DNA of 64,000 nucleotides. Origin: Paracoccus liaowanqingii. GTDB lineage: Bacteria; Pseudomonadota; Alphaproteobacteria; Rhodobacterales; Rhodobacteraceae. Positions 39,846 through 49,670 of the stretch are shown in pieces; position 1 is the stretch's first letter, and each line of letters starts with the position of its first letter. The stretch covers positions 3,040,001-3,104,000 of the forward strand of contig NZ_CP038439.1 in the NCBI RefSeq assembly GCF_004683865.2. Direction: 5' to 3'. A model generated the notes under the pieces. That model made no database searches, was not told the origin of the DNA, and saw only the letters and a program-made list of their open reading frames with translations. Made by a program: the position numbers and the translations under genes.

Positions 39846-40679
39846 TCAGATCAGCCGTTCCGCATGCCAGAATACGTGATCGGCCATGAAGCTCTGCACG
39901 AAGAAGTAGCTGTGGTCGTAACCCGGCTGCATGCGGAACTGGCCCGGCTGGCGGCGGGCCACCATCGCATGGGCCAACGATTCGGGGCGCAGCAGGTCCA
40001 GGAACTGGTCGTTCGCGCCCTGGTCGATCAGCACCTCGCCGGGATAGCCCTTCTCGGCCATCAGGATCGAGGCGTCATGCGCGCGCCAGGTGTCGCGATC
40101 CTCGCCCAGATAGGCGGTCAGCTGCTTGCGGCCCCAGTCCGATTCCGTCGGATTGGCGATGGGCGAGAAGGCCGAGACGGACTTGTAGCGGTCGGGATGG
40201 GTCATCGCGATGGTCAGCGCGCCATGCCCGCCCATCGAATGCCCGGTGATCCCCATGGCGTCCGCATCGACGGCGAAGTTCTCGGCCACCAGATCGGGCA
40301 GCTCGGCGGTGATGTAGTCCCACATCTGGAAATGCGGCTTCCACGGATCCTGCGTGGCGTTGACATAGAAGCCCGCGCCCTGCCCCAGATCATAGGCCTC
40401 GTCATTTGCCACGCCCTCGCCGCGCGGCGAGGTGTCGGGAAAGACGACGGCGATGCCCGCCTCGTCGCACCATTGCTGGGCGGCGGCCTTGGTCATCGCG
40501 TTGTCATGGGTGCAGGTCAGGCCCGACAGGTACCACAGGACGGGCACGCGCCCGTGCAGCGCCATCTCGGGCAGGTAGACCGCAAAGGTCATGTCGGTGC
40601 CGGTCGCCTGCGAGGCATGGCGATAGACACCTTGGGTGCCGCCGAAGCTGCGGGTTTCGGACAGGGTTTCAAGGCTCAT
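39846..40679 (-). CDS. fghA: S-formylglutathione hydrolase
   Basis: Serine hydrolase that releases formate and glutathione from S-formylglutathione, the last step of glutathione-linked formaldehyde oxidation. The 277 residues contain the oxyanion region FPDTSPRGEGVAND, the nucleophile GHSMGGHGAL and the His segment QPGYDHSYFFVQSF. Its 5' end overlaps the GNAT gene by 11 bases. XoxF upstream product enters the pathway through Gfa and FlhA, also in this window. Confidence 0.97.
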   Translation of the reverse strand: MSLETLSETRSFGGTQGVYRHASQATGTDMTFAVYLPEMALHGRVPVLWYLSGLTCTHDNAMTKAAAQQWCDEAGIAVVFPDTSPRGEGVANDEAYDLGQGAGFYVNATQDPWKPHFQMWDYITAELPDLVAENFAVDADAMGITGHSMGGHGALTIAMTHPDRYKSVSAFSPIANPTESDWGRKQLTAYLGEDRDTWRAHDASILMAEKGYPGEVLIDQGANDQFLDLLRPESLAHAMVARRQPGQFRMQPGYDHSYFFVQSFMADHVFWHAERLI

Positions 40680-41190
40680 CGGAGTCTCCCTTCAGGGTCT
40701 GGAACATGACCAGCGCATCGACCGGCCCATGTCGCGGATGAAGAAACGCCCCCGGAAGGCGGCCCACAACCCCGAACCCGACCGTCTGCCACAAATGGAC
40801 GGCATCCAGGTTGGTCGAGACGACGAAATTGAACTGCATCGCGCGGAACCCCTGTCCCTCGGCCCAGGTCAGGGCATGGGTCGCCAAGGCACGGGCGAGG
40901 CCGCGTCCCCGCGCCTCGGGATGGGTGGCGAAGGAGGCATTGGCCACATGCGCCCCGCCCCCGGAGCGGTTGGCACCGACATGGCTGGTGCCCAGGATGC
41001 GCCCGTCCAGCTCGGCCACGAAGGCCATGAAGGTCGGCGCGAACCAGTCGGCCAGCGCGTCGTCGCGCGCGATGTCGCGGGGAATGCAGTAGGTTTCCCC
41101 CGCGCGATAGACGGGTCGGAGGATGTCCCAGATGGCGTCGTGGTCGGCAGGGCTGGCGGGGCGGATGACGGCCCCGCCAGTCCCGGTCAT
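40669..41190 (-). CDS. GNAT-family N-acetyltransferase
   Basis: The product has 173 residues, with the GNAT acetyl-CoA region ASFATHPEARGRGLARALATHAL (about 88-110) and a starting IRPASPADHDAIWDIL typical of the RimI-like group. Substrate unknown. It overlaps the clpP-like stop (ATGA) and the fghA start by 11 bases, so it is translated within a clpP-GNAT-fghA unit, an unusual company for C1 genes. Confidence 0.87.
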   Translation of the reverse strand: MTGTGGAVIRPASPADHDAIWDILRPVYRAGETYCIPRDIARDDALADWFAPTFMAFVAELDGRILGTSHVGANRSGGGAHVANASFATHPEARGRGLARALATHALTWAEGQGFRAMQFNFVVSTNLDAVHLWQTVGFGVVGRLPGAFLHPRHGPVDALVMFQTLKGDSDEP

Positions 41191-41825
41191 TTCAGGTCGT
41201 CCACGGTGCGGATCACCTGGCCCAGCAGGCCGTAATCCAGCGCCTCCTGCGTGTTCAGCCAGAAGTCGCGCTGCGTGTCCTTCTCGATCCGCTCGATCGT
41301 CTGACCGGTCGCGTCGGCGAAGACCTGGTTCAGGCGGTCGCGCATCAGGCGGACCTGTTCGGCCTGGATCATCATGTCCGACGAGGTGCCGCCGATCCCG
41401 CCCGAGGGCTGGTGGATCAGGAAACGCGTGTTGGGCAGGCAGTAGCGGTTTTCCTTCTTCGCCGCGACGAAGATCAGGGCGCCCGCGCTGGCCACCCAGC
41501 CCGAACCGATGGTGCGCACGGTGGGGCGGATGAACTTGATCACGTCATGGATCATGTCGCCCGATTCCACATGCCCGCCGGGGGACGAGATCAGCATGTT
41601 GATCGGCCCGTCGCCATCCTCGGCCAAGGCCAGCAGATGCGCCACGGTGCGCTGCGCCAGCTTGTCGTTGATGCCGCCCGCGACGATCACGGTGCGCGAC
41701 TTGAAGTACAGCTTGCCGATCTTGTCGCCTTCGGGAAGGCCCAGGCCCTCGTCCTTGTCGCCCTGATGACGGCGATCGTCCTCGGGCTCGTCGTCATCAT
41801 CATCGTCCAGCCATTGATGGCGCAT
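41187..41825 (-). CDS. clpP: ClpP-type serine protease subunit with acidic N-terminus
   Basis: The product has 212 residues of the ClpP fold. Catalytic Ser113 lies in GSGWVASAGALI, His138 in RFLIHQPSGG, and the acidic member in the DTQRDFW segment near the end. The N-terminus MRHQWL is followed by six Asp in a row (7-12) and EPEDD, a poly-acidic tail not seen in canonical ClpP, whose first residues line the entry pore. No clpX or clpA is adjacent. Probably a second, ClpP2-like paralogue. The start at 41825 is chosen over 41849. Confidence 0.87.
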   Translation of the reverse strand: MRHQWLDDDDDDEPEDDRRHQGDKDEGLGLPEGDKIGKLYFKSRTVIVAGGINDKLAQRTVAHLLALAEDGDGPINMLISSPGGHVESGDMIHDVIKFIRPTVRTIGSGWVASAGALIFVAAKKENRYCLPNTRFLIHQPSGGIGGTSSDMMIQAEQVRLMRDRLNQVFADATGQTIERIEKDTQRDFWLNTQEALDYGLLGQVIRTVDDLK

Positions 41826-41853
41826 GGGCCTGCTCCTCGTTGTTCTCATGGCG

Positions 41854-41877
41854 ACGGCGGGGCCGGGGCCCCGCCGT
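41854..41877 (-). terminator. Hairpin between flhA and clpP
   Basis: A perfect 11-bp inverted repeat (ACGGCGGGGCC / GGCCCCGCCGT) with a two-base loop lies between the flhA stop and the clpP start. No T tract follows, so termination may be weak or Rho-assisted. Confidence 0.5.
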
Positions 41878-41903
41878 ACAGATACCTAAGCAGCCATGAA
41901 GGA

Positions 41904-43034
<1,131 letters not shown>

Positions 43035-43073
43035 CTTTGTCTCCTCTCGCTCCCTTGGGGGCTTTTCAGGGCG

Positions 43074-43097
43074 AAGGGGCCGACGGCGCGGCCCCTT
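43074..43097 (-). terminator. Hairpin between gfa and flhA
   Basis: A 9-bp perfect stem (AAGGGGCCG / CGGCCCCTT) with a six-base loop lies in the 103-base gap between the gfa stop and the flhA start. It may be a partial terminator or an mRNA-stability element. Confidence 0.45.
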
Positions 43098-43137
43098 GGC
43101 ATGATTCTTGCATCATCTTGTCCGACGACGCGACCCG

Positions 43138-43722
43138 TCAGGCGGGCAGCGCGCCGGACTTCTTGGCGACATGGGTCGCGATCGCGTCCATCAAGGGTGG
43201 GGACAGCGCATCATAGGGCTCCAGCCCCAGCTCGCGCAGACGCGACCGGATCGCGTCCATCCGCGACGGCTCGACGCCCGATTCAATGACCGAGCTGACG
43301 AAGGCCGCGAATTCGGGCGGCGACCAGCCGGGCTCGGGCGACAGTTCGGTATGGACGAAGTCGAGACCGTAGAACGGATGGTCCTTGTTCTCGATCCGGC
43401 CATACATGTGGACGCCGCAGTCGCGGCAGCGGTGACGCTGGATCGGGGCGTCGGCATTGACGACCTCCAGCTTGTCGCCATTCTCCAGGACCTCGACCGC
43501 GTCGCGGGCGACCACGGCGACCTGGCTGAAGTCGGCCCCTTCGGGCTTCCAGCACTTGGTGCAGCCGCAGACATGGTTGTGGGCGGTCTGGGCGCCGATC
43601 CGGACCTTGACCGGATTGCTGGCGCAATGGCAGGTCAGGACACCCCCCGAAAAGCCGGGACTGCCCTGCTGGATTCCTTGATCTATGGCCGGGTGGATAT
43701 GCACCCCCTGAGTGCTCGTCAT
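43138..43722 (-). CDS. gfa: S-(hydroxymethyl)glutathione synthase (glutathione-dependent formaldehyde-activating enzyme)
   Basis: Speeds condensation of formaldehyde with glutathione. The 194 residues have the zinc-binding Cys sets of Gfa ([49 protein letters not shown]) and an end close to Paracoccus denitrificans Gfa ([21 protein letters not shown]). The second of two adjacent ATGs (43722) is better spaced from GAGGAGG. The gene heads the gfa-flhA group. Confidence 0.97.
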   Translation of the reverse strand: MTSTQGVHIHPAIDQGIQQGSPGFSGGVLTCHCASNPVKVRIGAQTAHNHVCGCTKCWKPEGADFSQVAVVARDAVEVLENGDKLEVVNADAPIQRHRCRDCGVHMYGRIENKDHPFYGLDFVHTELSPEPGWSPPEFAAFVSSVIESGVEPSRMDAIRSRLRELGLEPYDALSPPLMDAIATHVAKKSGALPA

Positions 43723-43800
43723 CATCCCCTCCTCTGGCTGACCGGGCGTGACCAAAGGTCGCGCTGTTGGGAACATTCGGCAAGTCAGCGGAAGGTGGTA

Positions 43801-43826
43801 GCGGCCCCGCACGATCGCCGGGCCGC
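43801..43826 (-). terminator. Weak hairpin after grpE
   Basis: GCGGCCC and GGGCCGC form a 7-bp stem with a 12-base loop, 13 bases past the grpE stop, without a T tract. A possible terminator for hrcA-grpE. Confidence 0.35.
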
Positions 43827-43838
43827 CGGATGCCGCGT

Positions 43839-44369
43839 TCAGCTGGCGGGCATCGAGGAAACGCCCACCTTTGCAGGGCGCAGCAGGCGGTCGTGCAGCA
43901 TGAAGCCGTTGTCCATCACCTGGATCACGTTGCCCGCGACGGTGCCGGGCACGGGGGCCTCGAACATGGCCTCGTGGTGGGTGGGATCGAATCGCTCGCC
44001 CGGCTCGGGGCGGATGATGGTGATCCCGTGCTTGGTGAAGACGTTGGACAGCTCGCGCAGGGTCAGCTGGACCCCTTCGATCAGCGCCGAGGCGGCGGCG
44101 CGCTGTTCCTCGGTGGCCGAATCCAGCGCGCGGGTCAGCGCGTCATGGACCGGCAGCAGGTCGCGGGCCAGGCGCGATCCGCCATACTGCTCGGCGTCGC
44201 GGCGGTCCTTGTCGGCCCGCTTGCGCGAGTTTTCCGCATCGGCCAGCGCGCGCATCCACTTGTCGCGCAATTCGTCGCGTTCCGCGGTCAGGCGCGCGAT
44301 CTCGTCATCCTGCTCGGCCAGCGGGTCGTCGAGAAATTCGTCCATCGGCTGTTCGTTCTGCTCGGTCAT
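43839..44369 (-). CDS. grpE: Nucleotide exchange factor GrpE
   Basis: Releases ADP from DnaK. The 176 residues have an acidic N-terminus, a long coiled-coil ([29 protein letters not shown]) and a C-terminal wing with [13 protein letters not shown] and [26 protein letters not shown]. The start at 44369 is the family start; an upstream in-frame ATG at 44432 lies in hrcA. It follows hrcA by seven bases. Confidence 0.98.
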   Translation of the reverse strand: MTEQNEQPMDEFLDDPLAEQDDEIARLTAERDELRDKWMRALADAENSRKRADKDRRDAEQYGGSRLARDLLPVHDALTRALDSATEEQRAAASALIEGVQLTLRELSNVFTKHGITIIRPEPGERFDPTHHEAMFEAPVPGTVAGNVIQVMDNGFMLHDRLLRPAKVGVSSMPAS

Positions 44370-44376
44370 GGTCACT

Positions 44377-45432
44377 TCATCCTTTCCGGCCGGACAGCAC
44401 ACGTCCGACCAGCTGCGCGGTGTAATCGACAATCGGCACGATCCGGCCGTAATTCAGCCGGGTCGGCCCGATGACACCCACCGCGCCGACAATTTTCCGG
44501 TCGGCATTCATATAGGGTGAAACCACCAGAGCGGAACCCGAAAGTGAAAAAAGCTTGTTCTCGGAGCCGATGAAGATGCGCACCCCCTCGCCCCGCTCGG
44601 TCAGTTCCAGGAATTCCACGATGTCGCGCTTGCGCTCCAGGTCGTCGAACAGCACCCGGATGCGGTCCAGATCGGCGGCCTCGCTGTCCAGAAGGTTCGC
44701 CCGGCCCCGCACGATCAGCCGCGGATCCGCGGCCTCGGCCCCCCACAGCGCGATGCCCGATTCGACCAGCTCGGCCGCCAGCACGTCCAGCTCGCGCCGC
44801 CGCGTGCTGATCTGGTGGGCCAGCCCGCCGCGCAGCTCGGCCAGGGTCTTGCCCTCGGCCATGGCGTTGAGGAAATTCCCGGCCTCGCGCATGGAGGACG
44901 GCGTCTGGCCCGGCGGCGGGGTGAAGATGCGGTTTTCCACATGCCCGTCGGCAAAGACCAGCACGACCAGCGCGCGGTCCAGCCCCAGGCTGACGAACTC
45001 GATATGCCGGATCGGCGCCTCGTGCTTGGGCATCAGCACCAGCGAGGCGCCGCGCGTGATCGAGGACAGGGCCGTGCTGACCCGGTCCAGCAGAACGCCG
45101 GTCTCGGGGTCGTCATTGCCAAGCGTCTGGTCGATGGCGGCGCGGTCGGTGGGGGCGACGGCGTCGATCTCCATCATCCCGTCGACGAACAGCCGCAGGC
45201 CCATCTGCGAGGGCAGCCGCCCCGCCGAGGCGTGGGGACTGTCCAGAAGGCCCATCAGCTCTAGATCCTGCATGACGTTGCGGATCGTGGCGGCGCTGAT
45301 CTTTTCGGACAGGGCGCGGGTCAGGGTGCGCGATCCCACCGGCTCTCCGGTGTCCAGATAGGATTCGACGACCCGGCGAAAGACCTCGCGGGACCGGTCG
45401 TTCAGCTCGTTCAGCAGCGATTCCTGACCCAT
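44377..45432 (-). CDS. hrcA: Heat-inducible transcription repressor HrcA
   Basis: Represses class I heat-shock genes by binding the CIRCE operator; 351 residues. It shows the N-terminal winged helix LNDRSREVFRRVVESYLDTGEPVGSRTL, ISAATIRNVMQDLELMGLL and SAGRLPSQMGLRLFVDGMM. Forms an operon with grpE. I see no CIRCE (TTAGCACTC-N9-GAGTGCTAA) in this window, so its main target (usually groESL) should lie elsewhere. Confidence 0.97.
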   Translation of the reverse strand: MGQESLLNELNDRSREVFRRVVESYLDTGEPVGSRTLTRALSEKISAATIRNVMQDLELMGLLDSPHASAGRLPSQMGLRLFVDGMMEIDAVAPTDRAAIDQTLGNDDPETGVLLDRVSTALSSITRGASLVLMPKHEAPIRHIEFVSLGLDRALVVLVFADGHVENRIFTPPPGQTPSSMREAGNFLNAMAEGKTLAELRGGLAHQISTRRRELDVLAAELVESGIALWGAEAADPRLIVRGRANLLDSEAADLDRIRVLFDDLERKRDIVEFLELTERGEGVRIFIGSENKLFSLSGSALVVSPYMNADRKIVGAVGVIGPTRLNYGRIVPIVDYTAQLVGRVLSGRKG

Positions 45433-45469
45433 GGCCCCTGTCTTGTGACCCCTGACGGGGTTGCGTGAT

Positions 45470-45495
45470 GGTGCCCCCGGGCGGTATGGGGCACC
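45470..45495. promoter_or_regulatory. Inverted repeat in the hrcA/rph divergent promoter
   Basis: GGTGCCCC (45470-45477) and GGGGCACC (45488-45495) form a perfect 8-bp inverted repeat with a 10-base spacer, in the 87-base gap between divergent hrcA and rph. It overlaps CCCCATAC (minus, 45491-45484), a sigma32-like -10 element with a poor CTTTTCG at -35. It may be an operator or promoter feature of hrcA. Confidence 0.45.
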
Positions 45496-45519
45496 CTATC
45501 TTCACGAAAAGGAACAGTC

Positions 45520-46233
45520 ATGCGCCCGTCAGGCCGGAATCTAGCCCAAATGCGTCCGATTTCAATTGAAACCGGGGTGATGCGGCACGCGGAAGGCTCG
45601 TGCCTGATCAAATGCGGCGAAACGCATGTCCTGTGCACCGCCACCATCGAGGACAACCCGCCCCGCTTCCTGAAGGGCACGGGGCTTGGCTGGGTCACCG
45701 CCGAATACGGGATGCTGCCACGCGCGACGAACACGCGCAACCGCCGCGAGGCCGCGCAGGGCAAGCAATCGGGCCGCACGCAGGAAATCCAGCGTCTGAT
45801 CGGCCGCAGCCTGCGCGCCGGCATCGACCGCAGCGCGCTTGGCGAGCGGCAGATCAGCATCGACTGCGACGTGATCCAGGCCGATGGCGGGACGCGCTGC
45901 GCCTCGATCACCGGGGGCTGGGTGGCGCTGCGGCTGGCGGTGAACAAGCTGCTGAAGGCGGGCGCGATCTCCAGCGACCCGATCCTGGACCATGTGGCCG
46001 CCGTCAGCTGCGGCATCTATGCGGGCCAGCCGCTGCTGGATCTGGACTATGCCGAGGACAGCGAGGCTGGGACCGACGGGAACTTCGTGCTGACCGGCGC
46101 CGGGCGGCTGATCGAGGTGCAGATGTCGGCCGAGGGCGCGACCTTCTCGCGCGACGAGATGGGCCGCCTGCTGGATCTTGCCGAGGCGGGCATGGCCGAT
46201 CTGGTCACCGCCCAGAAGGCCGCCATCGGATGA
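45520..46233 (+). CDS. rph: Ribonuclease PH
   Basis: Phosphate-dependent 3'-5' exoribonuclease for tRNA 3' end trimming. The 237 residues have [31 protein letters not shown], then [21 protein letters not shown] and [19 protein letters not shown], typical of RNase PH. The ATG at 45520 is preceded by AAAAGGAACAGTC. The stop overlaps rdgB (ATGA). Confidence 0.98.
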   Translation: MRPSGRNLAQMRPISIETGVMRHAEGSCLIKCGETHVLCTATIEDNPPRFLKGTGLGWVTAEYGMLPRATNTRNRREAAQGKQSGRTQEIQRLIGRSLRAGIDRSALGERQISIDCDVIQADGGTRCASITGGWVALRLAVNKLLKAGAISSDPILDHVAAVSCGIYAGQPLLDLDYAEDSEAGTDGNFVLTGAGRLIEVQMSAEGATFSRDEMGRLLDLAEAGMADLVTAQKAAIG

Positions 46234-46838
46234 GGCCCTTCGCCGAAAAGCGCCTGCTGGTCGCCACGCACAATGTGGGCAAGCTGGCCGAGATGCGCGC
46301 CCTGCTGGCGCCCTATGGCGTCGAGGTGGTGGGCGCGGCCGAGATGGGCCTGGCCGAGCCCGCCGAGACCGAGGACAGCTTTGTCGGCAATGCCCGCATC
46401 AAGGCGCGCGCCGCCGTGGCGGCGACCGGCCTGCCCGCGCTGGCCGATGACAGTGGCATCAGCGTCGACGGGCTTGGCGGCGCGCCCGGCGTCTATACCG
46501 CGGATTGGGCCGAGACCGGCGCGGGCCGCGATTTTCCCATGGCGATGGCGCGCACCTGGCGCGAGTTGGAGGCCGCAGGCGCCCCTGCCCCGCGCCACGC
46601 GCAGTTCCGCTGCACGCTGGTGCTGATGTGGCCGGACGGCCATGACGAGGTCTTCGAGGGCGTGCTGCCCGGTCAGGTCGTCTGGCCCCCGCGCGGGGCC
46701 GAGGGGCACGGCTATGACCCCATCTTCCAGCCTGACGGGCACGACATCACCCTGGGCCAGATGCCGGCCGAGCTGAAGAACAGCCTCAGCCACCGCGCCC
46801 GCGCCGTGGCCCGGATGATCGGAGCCGCATTTGCGTAA
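46230..46838 (+). CDS. rdgB: XTP/dITP diphosphatase (HAM1/RdgB)
   Basis: House-cleaning pyrophosphatase for ITP, dITP and XTP; 202 residues. The N-terminus has [18 protein letters not shown], followed by [33 protein letters not shown] and [12 protein letters not shown]. Coupled to rph upstream and overlapped at its 3' end by the next gene. Confidence 0.97.
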   Translation: MRPFAEKRLLVATHNVGKLAEMRALLAPYGVEVVGAAEMGLAEPAETEDSFVGNARIKARAAVAATGLPALADDSGISVDGLGGAPGVYTADWAETGAGRDFPMAMARTWRELEAAGAPAPRHAQFRCTLVLMWPDGHDEVFEGVLPGQVVWPPRGAEGHGYDPIFQPDGHDITLGQMPAELKNSLSHRARAVARMIGAAFA

Positions 46839-47205
46839 GCTGACCACCGGGTCGCCCTTCGAGGCCAAACTGGCCTATAGCCGCGCCGTGGTGCGGGGCG
46901 ACTGGTGCTTTGTGTCGGGCGTGACCGGCTATGATTACGCCGACATGACCATGCCCGGGGATGTGGCCGATCAGGCGCGGAACTGCTTTCGGACGATCTT
47001 CGCCGTGCTGGCCGAGGCCGGGTTCGCGCCGCACGATATCATGCGCGTGCAATACACGATCACCGATGCGGATCTGGTCGAGGCGCTGGCCCCGGCCCTG
47101 TCCGAGGCGCTGGACCCTATCCGGCCCGCCGCGACGATGGTCGTGGCCGGGCTGATCCGCCCCGAGATGAAGGTCGAGATCGAAGTGACGGCGTTTCGCG
47201 GATGA
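46831..47205 (+). CDS. RidA-family protein
   Basis: The product has 124 residues of the YjgF/RidA/UK114 fold: FVSGVTGYDYADMTMPGDVADQARNCFRTI, then AATMVVAGLIRPEMKVEIEVTA. Members deaminate reactive enamine/imine intermediates; whether the catalytic Arg pattern makes it a true RidA is not certain (LIRPEM is present). Translation begins at a TTG (46831) within rdgB, with GGAG six bases before it, and it overlaps hemW at the end. Confidence 0.85.
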   Translation: MRKLTTGSPFEAKLAYSRAVVRGDWCFVSGVTGYDYADMTMPGDVADQARNCFRTIFAVLAEAGFAPHDIMRVQYTITDADLVEALAPALSEALDPIRPAATMVVAGLIRPEMKVEIEVTAFRG

Positions 47206-48368
47206 CCGGCGCGTCGCAGGACTGGCGGGCCGGCGGCTTTGGTTTGTATGTCCACTGGCCCTTCTGCGCCGCCAAATGCCCCTATTGCGATTTCAACAGC
47301 CATGTCACCGCCCATGTCGATCAGCGGCGATGGGCGGCTGCCCTGACATCCGAGATTGCGCGGCTGGCGGCCGAGACGCCGGACCGGCCTTTGGGCAGCA
47401 TCTTCCTTGGCGGCGGCACGCCCTCGCTGATGGAGCCCGAGACCGTCGATGCGGTGATCCGCGCGGCGCAGGCCGGGTGGGGGTTTCGCAACGACATCGA
47501 GATCTCGCTGGAGGCCAACCCGACCAGCGTCGAGAAGGGCCGCTTCCGCGGCTTTGCGGAGGCGGGGGTGAACCGGCTGTCCATGGGCATCCAGGCGATG
47601 AACGACTCCGATCTTCGGCGCCTCGGGCGGCTGCATTCGGTGGCCGAGGCGCGGGCGGCCTTTGACGTGGCGCGCGAGGTCTTCGGGCGGGTCAGCTTCG
47701 ATCTGATCTATGCGCGACAGGGGCAGGACCGCGCCGCCTGGCGGGCCGAGTTGCGTACGGCGCTGGACATGGCGGTGGACCATCTGTCGCTGTACCAGCT
47801 GACCATCGAGCCGGGCACGGCCTTCGGCAGCCGCGCCGCCGCCGGCACGCTGCGCGACCTGCCCGATGACGACCTGTCGGCGGACATGTATTTCGACACG
47901 CAGGAGATCTGCGAGGCGGCCGGGATGGGCTGCTACGAGATCTCGAACCACGCCCGGGCGGGCTCTGAAAGCCGCCACAACCTGGTCTATTGGCGCCAAG
48001 GGGACTGGGCGGCGGTCGGTCCGGGGGCGCATGGGCGGCTGACCCTGCCGCAAGGGCGGATGGCCACCGAGGCGCACCGGATGCCTGGCGCCTGGCTGGC
48101 CGCGGTCGAGGCGGAGGGAACGGGCGAGAGCCTGCGCGAGTTCATCCCCCATCATGAACAGGCAACGGAGTACCTGCTGATGGCCCTGCGCCTGACCGAA
48201 GGACTGGACGAGGCGCGCTATGCCGCGCTGGCCGGCCATGGGTTCGACGAAGCGGCGGTCGGCTCTCTGATCGAGCTGGGCATGATCCGCCGCCACGCGG
48301 GTCGCCTGCACGCAACTGCCGAGGGGCGCCCCGTCCTGAACGCAATCCTGCGCGAACTGGCGGCCTGA
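47202..48368 (+). CDS. hemW: Radical SAM family haem chaperone HemW
   Basis: Radical-SAM protein related to coproporphyrinogen dehydrogenase that handles haem. The 388 residues show LYVHWPFCAAKCPYCDFNSHV with the CxxxCxxC cluster site and FLGGGTPSLMEPETVDAV. They also contain MGIQAMNDSDLRRLGRLHSVAEA and SFDLIYARQGQD. The absence of the extra HemN N-terminal domain and the HNLVYWRQGDWAAVGPGAHG segment fit HemW. Coupled to the RidA-like gene (ATGA). Confidence 0.95.
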   Translation: MTGASQDWRAGGFGLYVHWPFCAAKCPYCDFNSHVTAHVDQRRWAAALTSEIARLAAETPDRPLGSIFLGGGTPSLMEPETVDAVIRAAQAGWGFRNDIEISLEANPTSVEKGRFRGFAEAGVNRLSMGIQAMNDSDLRRLGRLHSVAEARAAFDVAREVFGRVSFDLIYARQGQDRAAWRAELRTALDMAVDHLSLYQLTIEPGTAFGSRAAAGTLRDLPDDDLSADMYFDTQEICEAAGMGCYEISNHARAGSESRHNLVYWRQGDWAAVGPGAHGRLTLPQGRMATEAHRMPGAWLAAVEAEGTGESLREFIPHHEQATEYLLMALRLTEGLDEARYAALAGHGFDEAAVGSLIELGMIRRHAGRLHATAEGRPVLNAILRELAA

Positions 48369-48371
48369 CAC

Positions 48372-48728
48372 ATGCGACGGAGTCTGTGGCTGATCGTCGG
48401 CTGGCTGTTTCTGGGCCTTGGAATCGTGGGCGTCGCCCTGCCCGTCATGCCGACCGTACCGTTCCTTCTGGTGGCGGCTTGGGCCTTTGCACGGTCCTCG
48501 CCCGTCTTGCATCGCAGGATCCTGGAACATCCGACTTATGGGCCGCCGGTTCAGGCCTGGCAGGAACGGGGCGCCGTGGGCCGGATCGCGAAGATCTGGG
48601 CGATCACCGCGATGACGGGCGGCGTCGCGCTGTCGTGGTTCGTGGGCATGCCATCGTGGGTGGTGGGGGTGCAGGGCGCGGTCTGTGCAACCGTCGCCCT
48701 TTATCTGGTCACCCGGCCTGAAGCATAG
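48372..48728 (+). CDS. YbaN/DUF454 small membrane protein
   Basis: The product has 118 residues and two to three hydrophobic segments (LIVGWLFLGLGIVGVALPVMPTVPFLLVAAWAFARSSP, ending in GVQGAVCATVALYLV), with the DUF454 hallmark GxxLPxxPTxPFLLLA. Function unknown. Three bases after hemW; last gene of the rph operon. A convergent 40-base gap separates it from parB. Confidence 0.9.
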   Translation: MRRSLWLIVGWLFLGLGIVGVALPVMPTVPFLLVAAWAFARSSPVLHRRILEHPTYGPPVQAWQERGAVGRIAKIWAITAMTGGVALSWFVGMPSWVVGVQGAVCATVALYLVTRPEA

Positions 48729-48768
48729 CACATTTGGTATCTGTAGGCGTTAAACGATCCATATGTGG

Positions 48769-49670
48769 TCAAGAGTGCCCGCCAAGAAGCTGGCACAGCT
48801 TGTCGAGTTGATCCAGTTCGCGATAGGTGATGGTCAACTGACCGCTCTCGGTCCCACTGTGCGTGATCTGGACCTTCATCTTCAGGTGCGCGGACAGGTC
48901 GGCTTCAAGGGCACGGGTATCGGCATCCTTGTCCGAGGCGCGGGCAGACGTCTTGCGCGAGGCCTTGGCGTCCGACTGGCCAAGATTTCTGACCATCTCC
49001 TCGGTCTCGCGTACCGACAGGCTCTTTTCGACGATCTTTTGGGCCAATTGCGGGGCGTTCTGCGCCGTGATCAGGGCACGGGCATGACCGGCACTCAGCT
49101 TTCCGGTCTTGACCATGTCCTGCACGGCATCCGGCAGCGACAGGAGGCGCAGGAGGTTAGCAATATGGCTGCGGCTCTTGTTAAGGGCTTCGGCCAGACG
49201 CTCTTGCGTGTGACCGAAACGGTCCATTAATTGGCGGAACGATGCGGCCTCCTCGATCGCGTTCAGGTCGGCGCGCTGGATGTTCTCGATGATGGCGACC
49301 TCAAGGACCTCGGTATCCGACATCTCGCGGATGATGACGGGGATGTCGTGCAACTGCGCCATCTGCGCCGCCCGCCAGCGACGTTCGCCCGCCACGATCT
49401 GGTAAAGGCCCTTGTCTTGGGGATGGGGCCGCACGATGAGCGGCTGCAGGACGCCCCGCTGCTTCAGCGAGGCGGCCAGTTCCTGCAGCGCCTCGGGGTC
49501 GAAGCTACGCCGGGGCTGATCGGGATTCGCAGTGATCTGCTCGATCGGAACCAGGGTCCGATCGCGGGGGGTGCCGCAGCGGCCGCCGGGCCGCCATCCA
49601 GGTCCATATCCGCCATGAGGGCCGACAGGCCCCGCCCGAGGCCGCGTTTGGCAAGCTTGTTGTCCGACAT
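48769..49670 (-). CDS. parB: Chromosome partitioning protein ParB, frameshifted as read
   Basis: Binds parS and, as a CTP-dependent clamp, spreads along DNA. The start at 49670 reads NKLAKRGLGRGLSALMADMDLD; the alanine-proline stretch then leads into the wrong frame. The other frame carries the rest: LVPIEQITANPDQPRRSFDPEALQELAASL, QIVAGERRWRAAQMA, VAIIENIQRADLNAIEEA and the helix-turn-helix. Restoring one base in the G run at 49566-49571 gives a normal 300-residue ParB. ParB is conserved and close to essential near oriC, so a consensus error is more likely than a real mutation. Confidence 0.93.

Noticed and set aside
45433..45519. CIRCE operator upstream of hrcA
   Set aside because: The only inverted repeat (GGTGCCCC/GGGGCACC) does not match TTAGCACTC-N9-GAGTGCTAA.
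49464..49670. A separate 68-residue gene at the ParB N-terminus
   Set aside because: Its first half is the conserved ParB start (RGLGRGLSALMAD); it is the frameshifted 5' part of parB, not a distinct gene.
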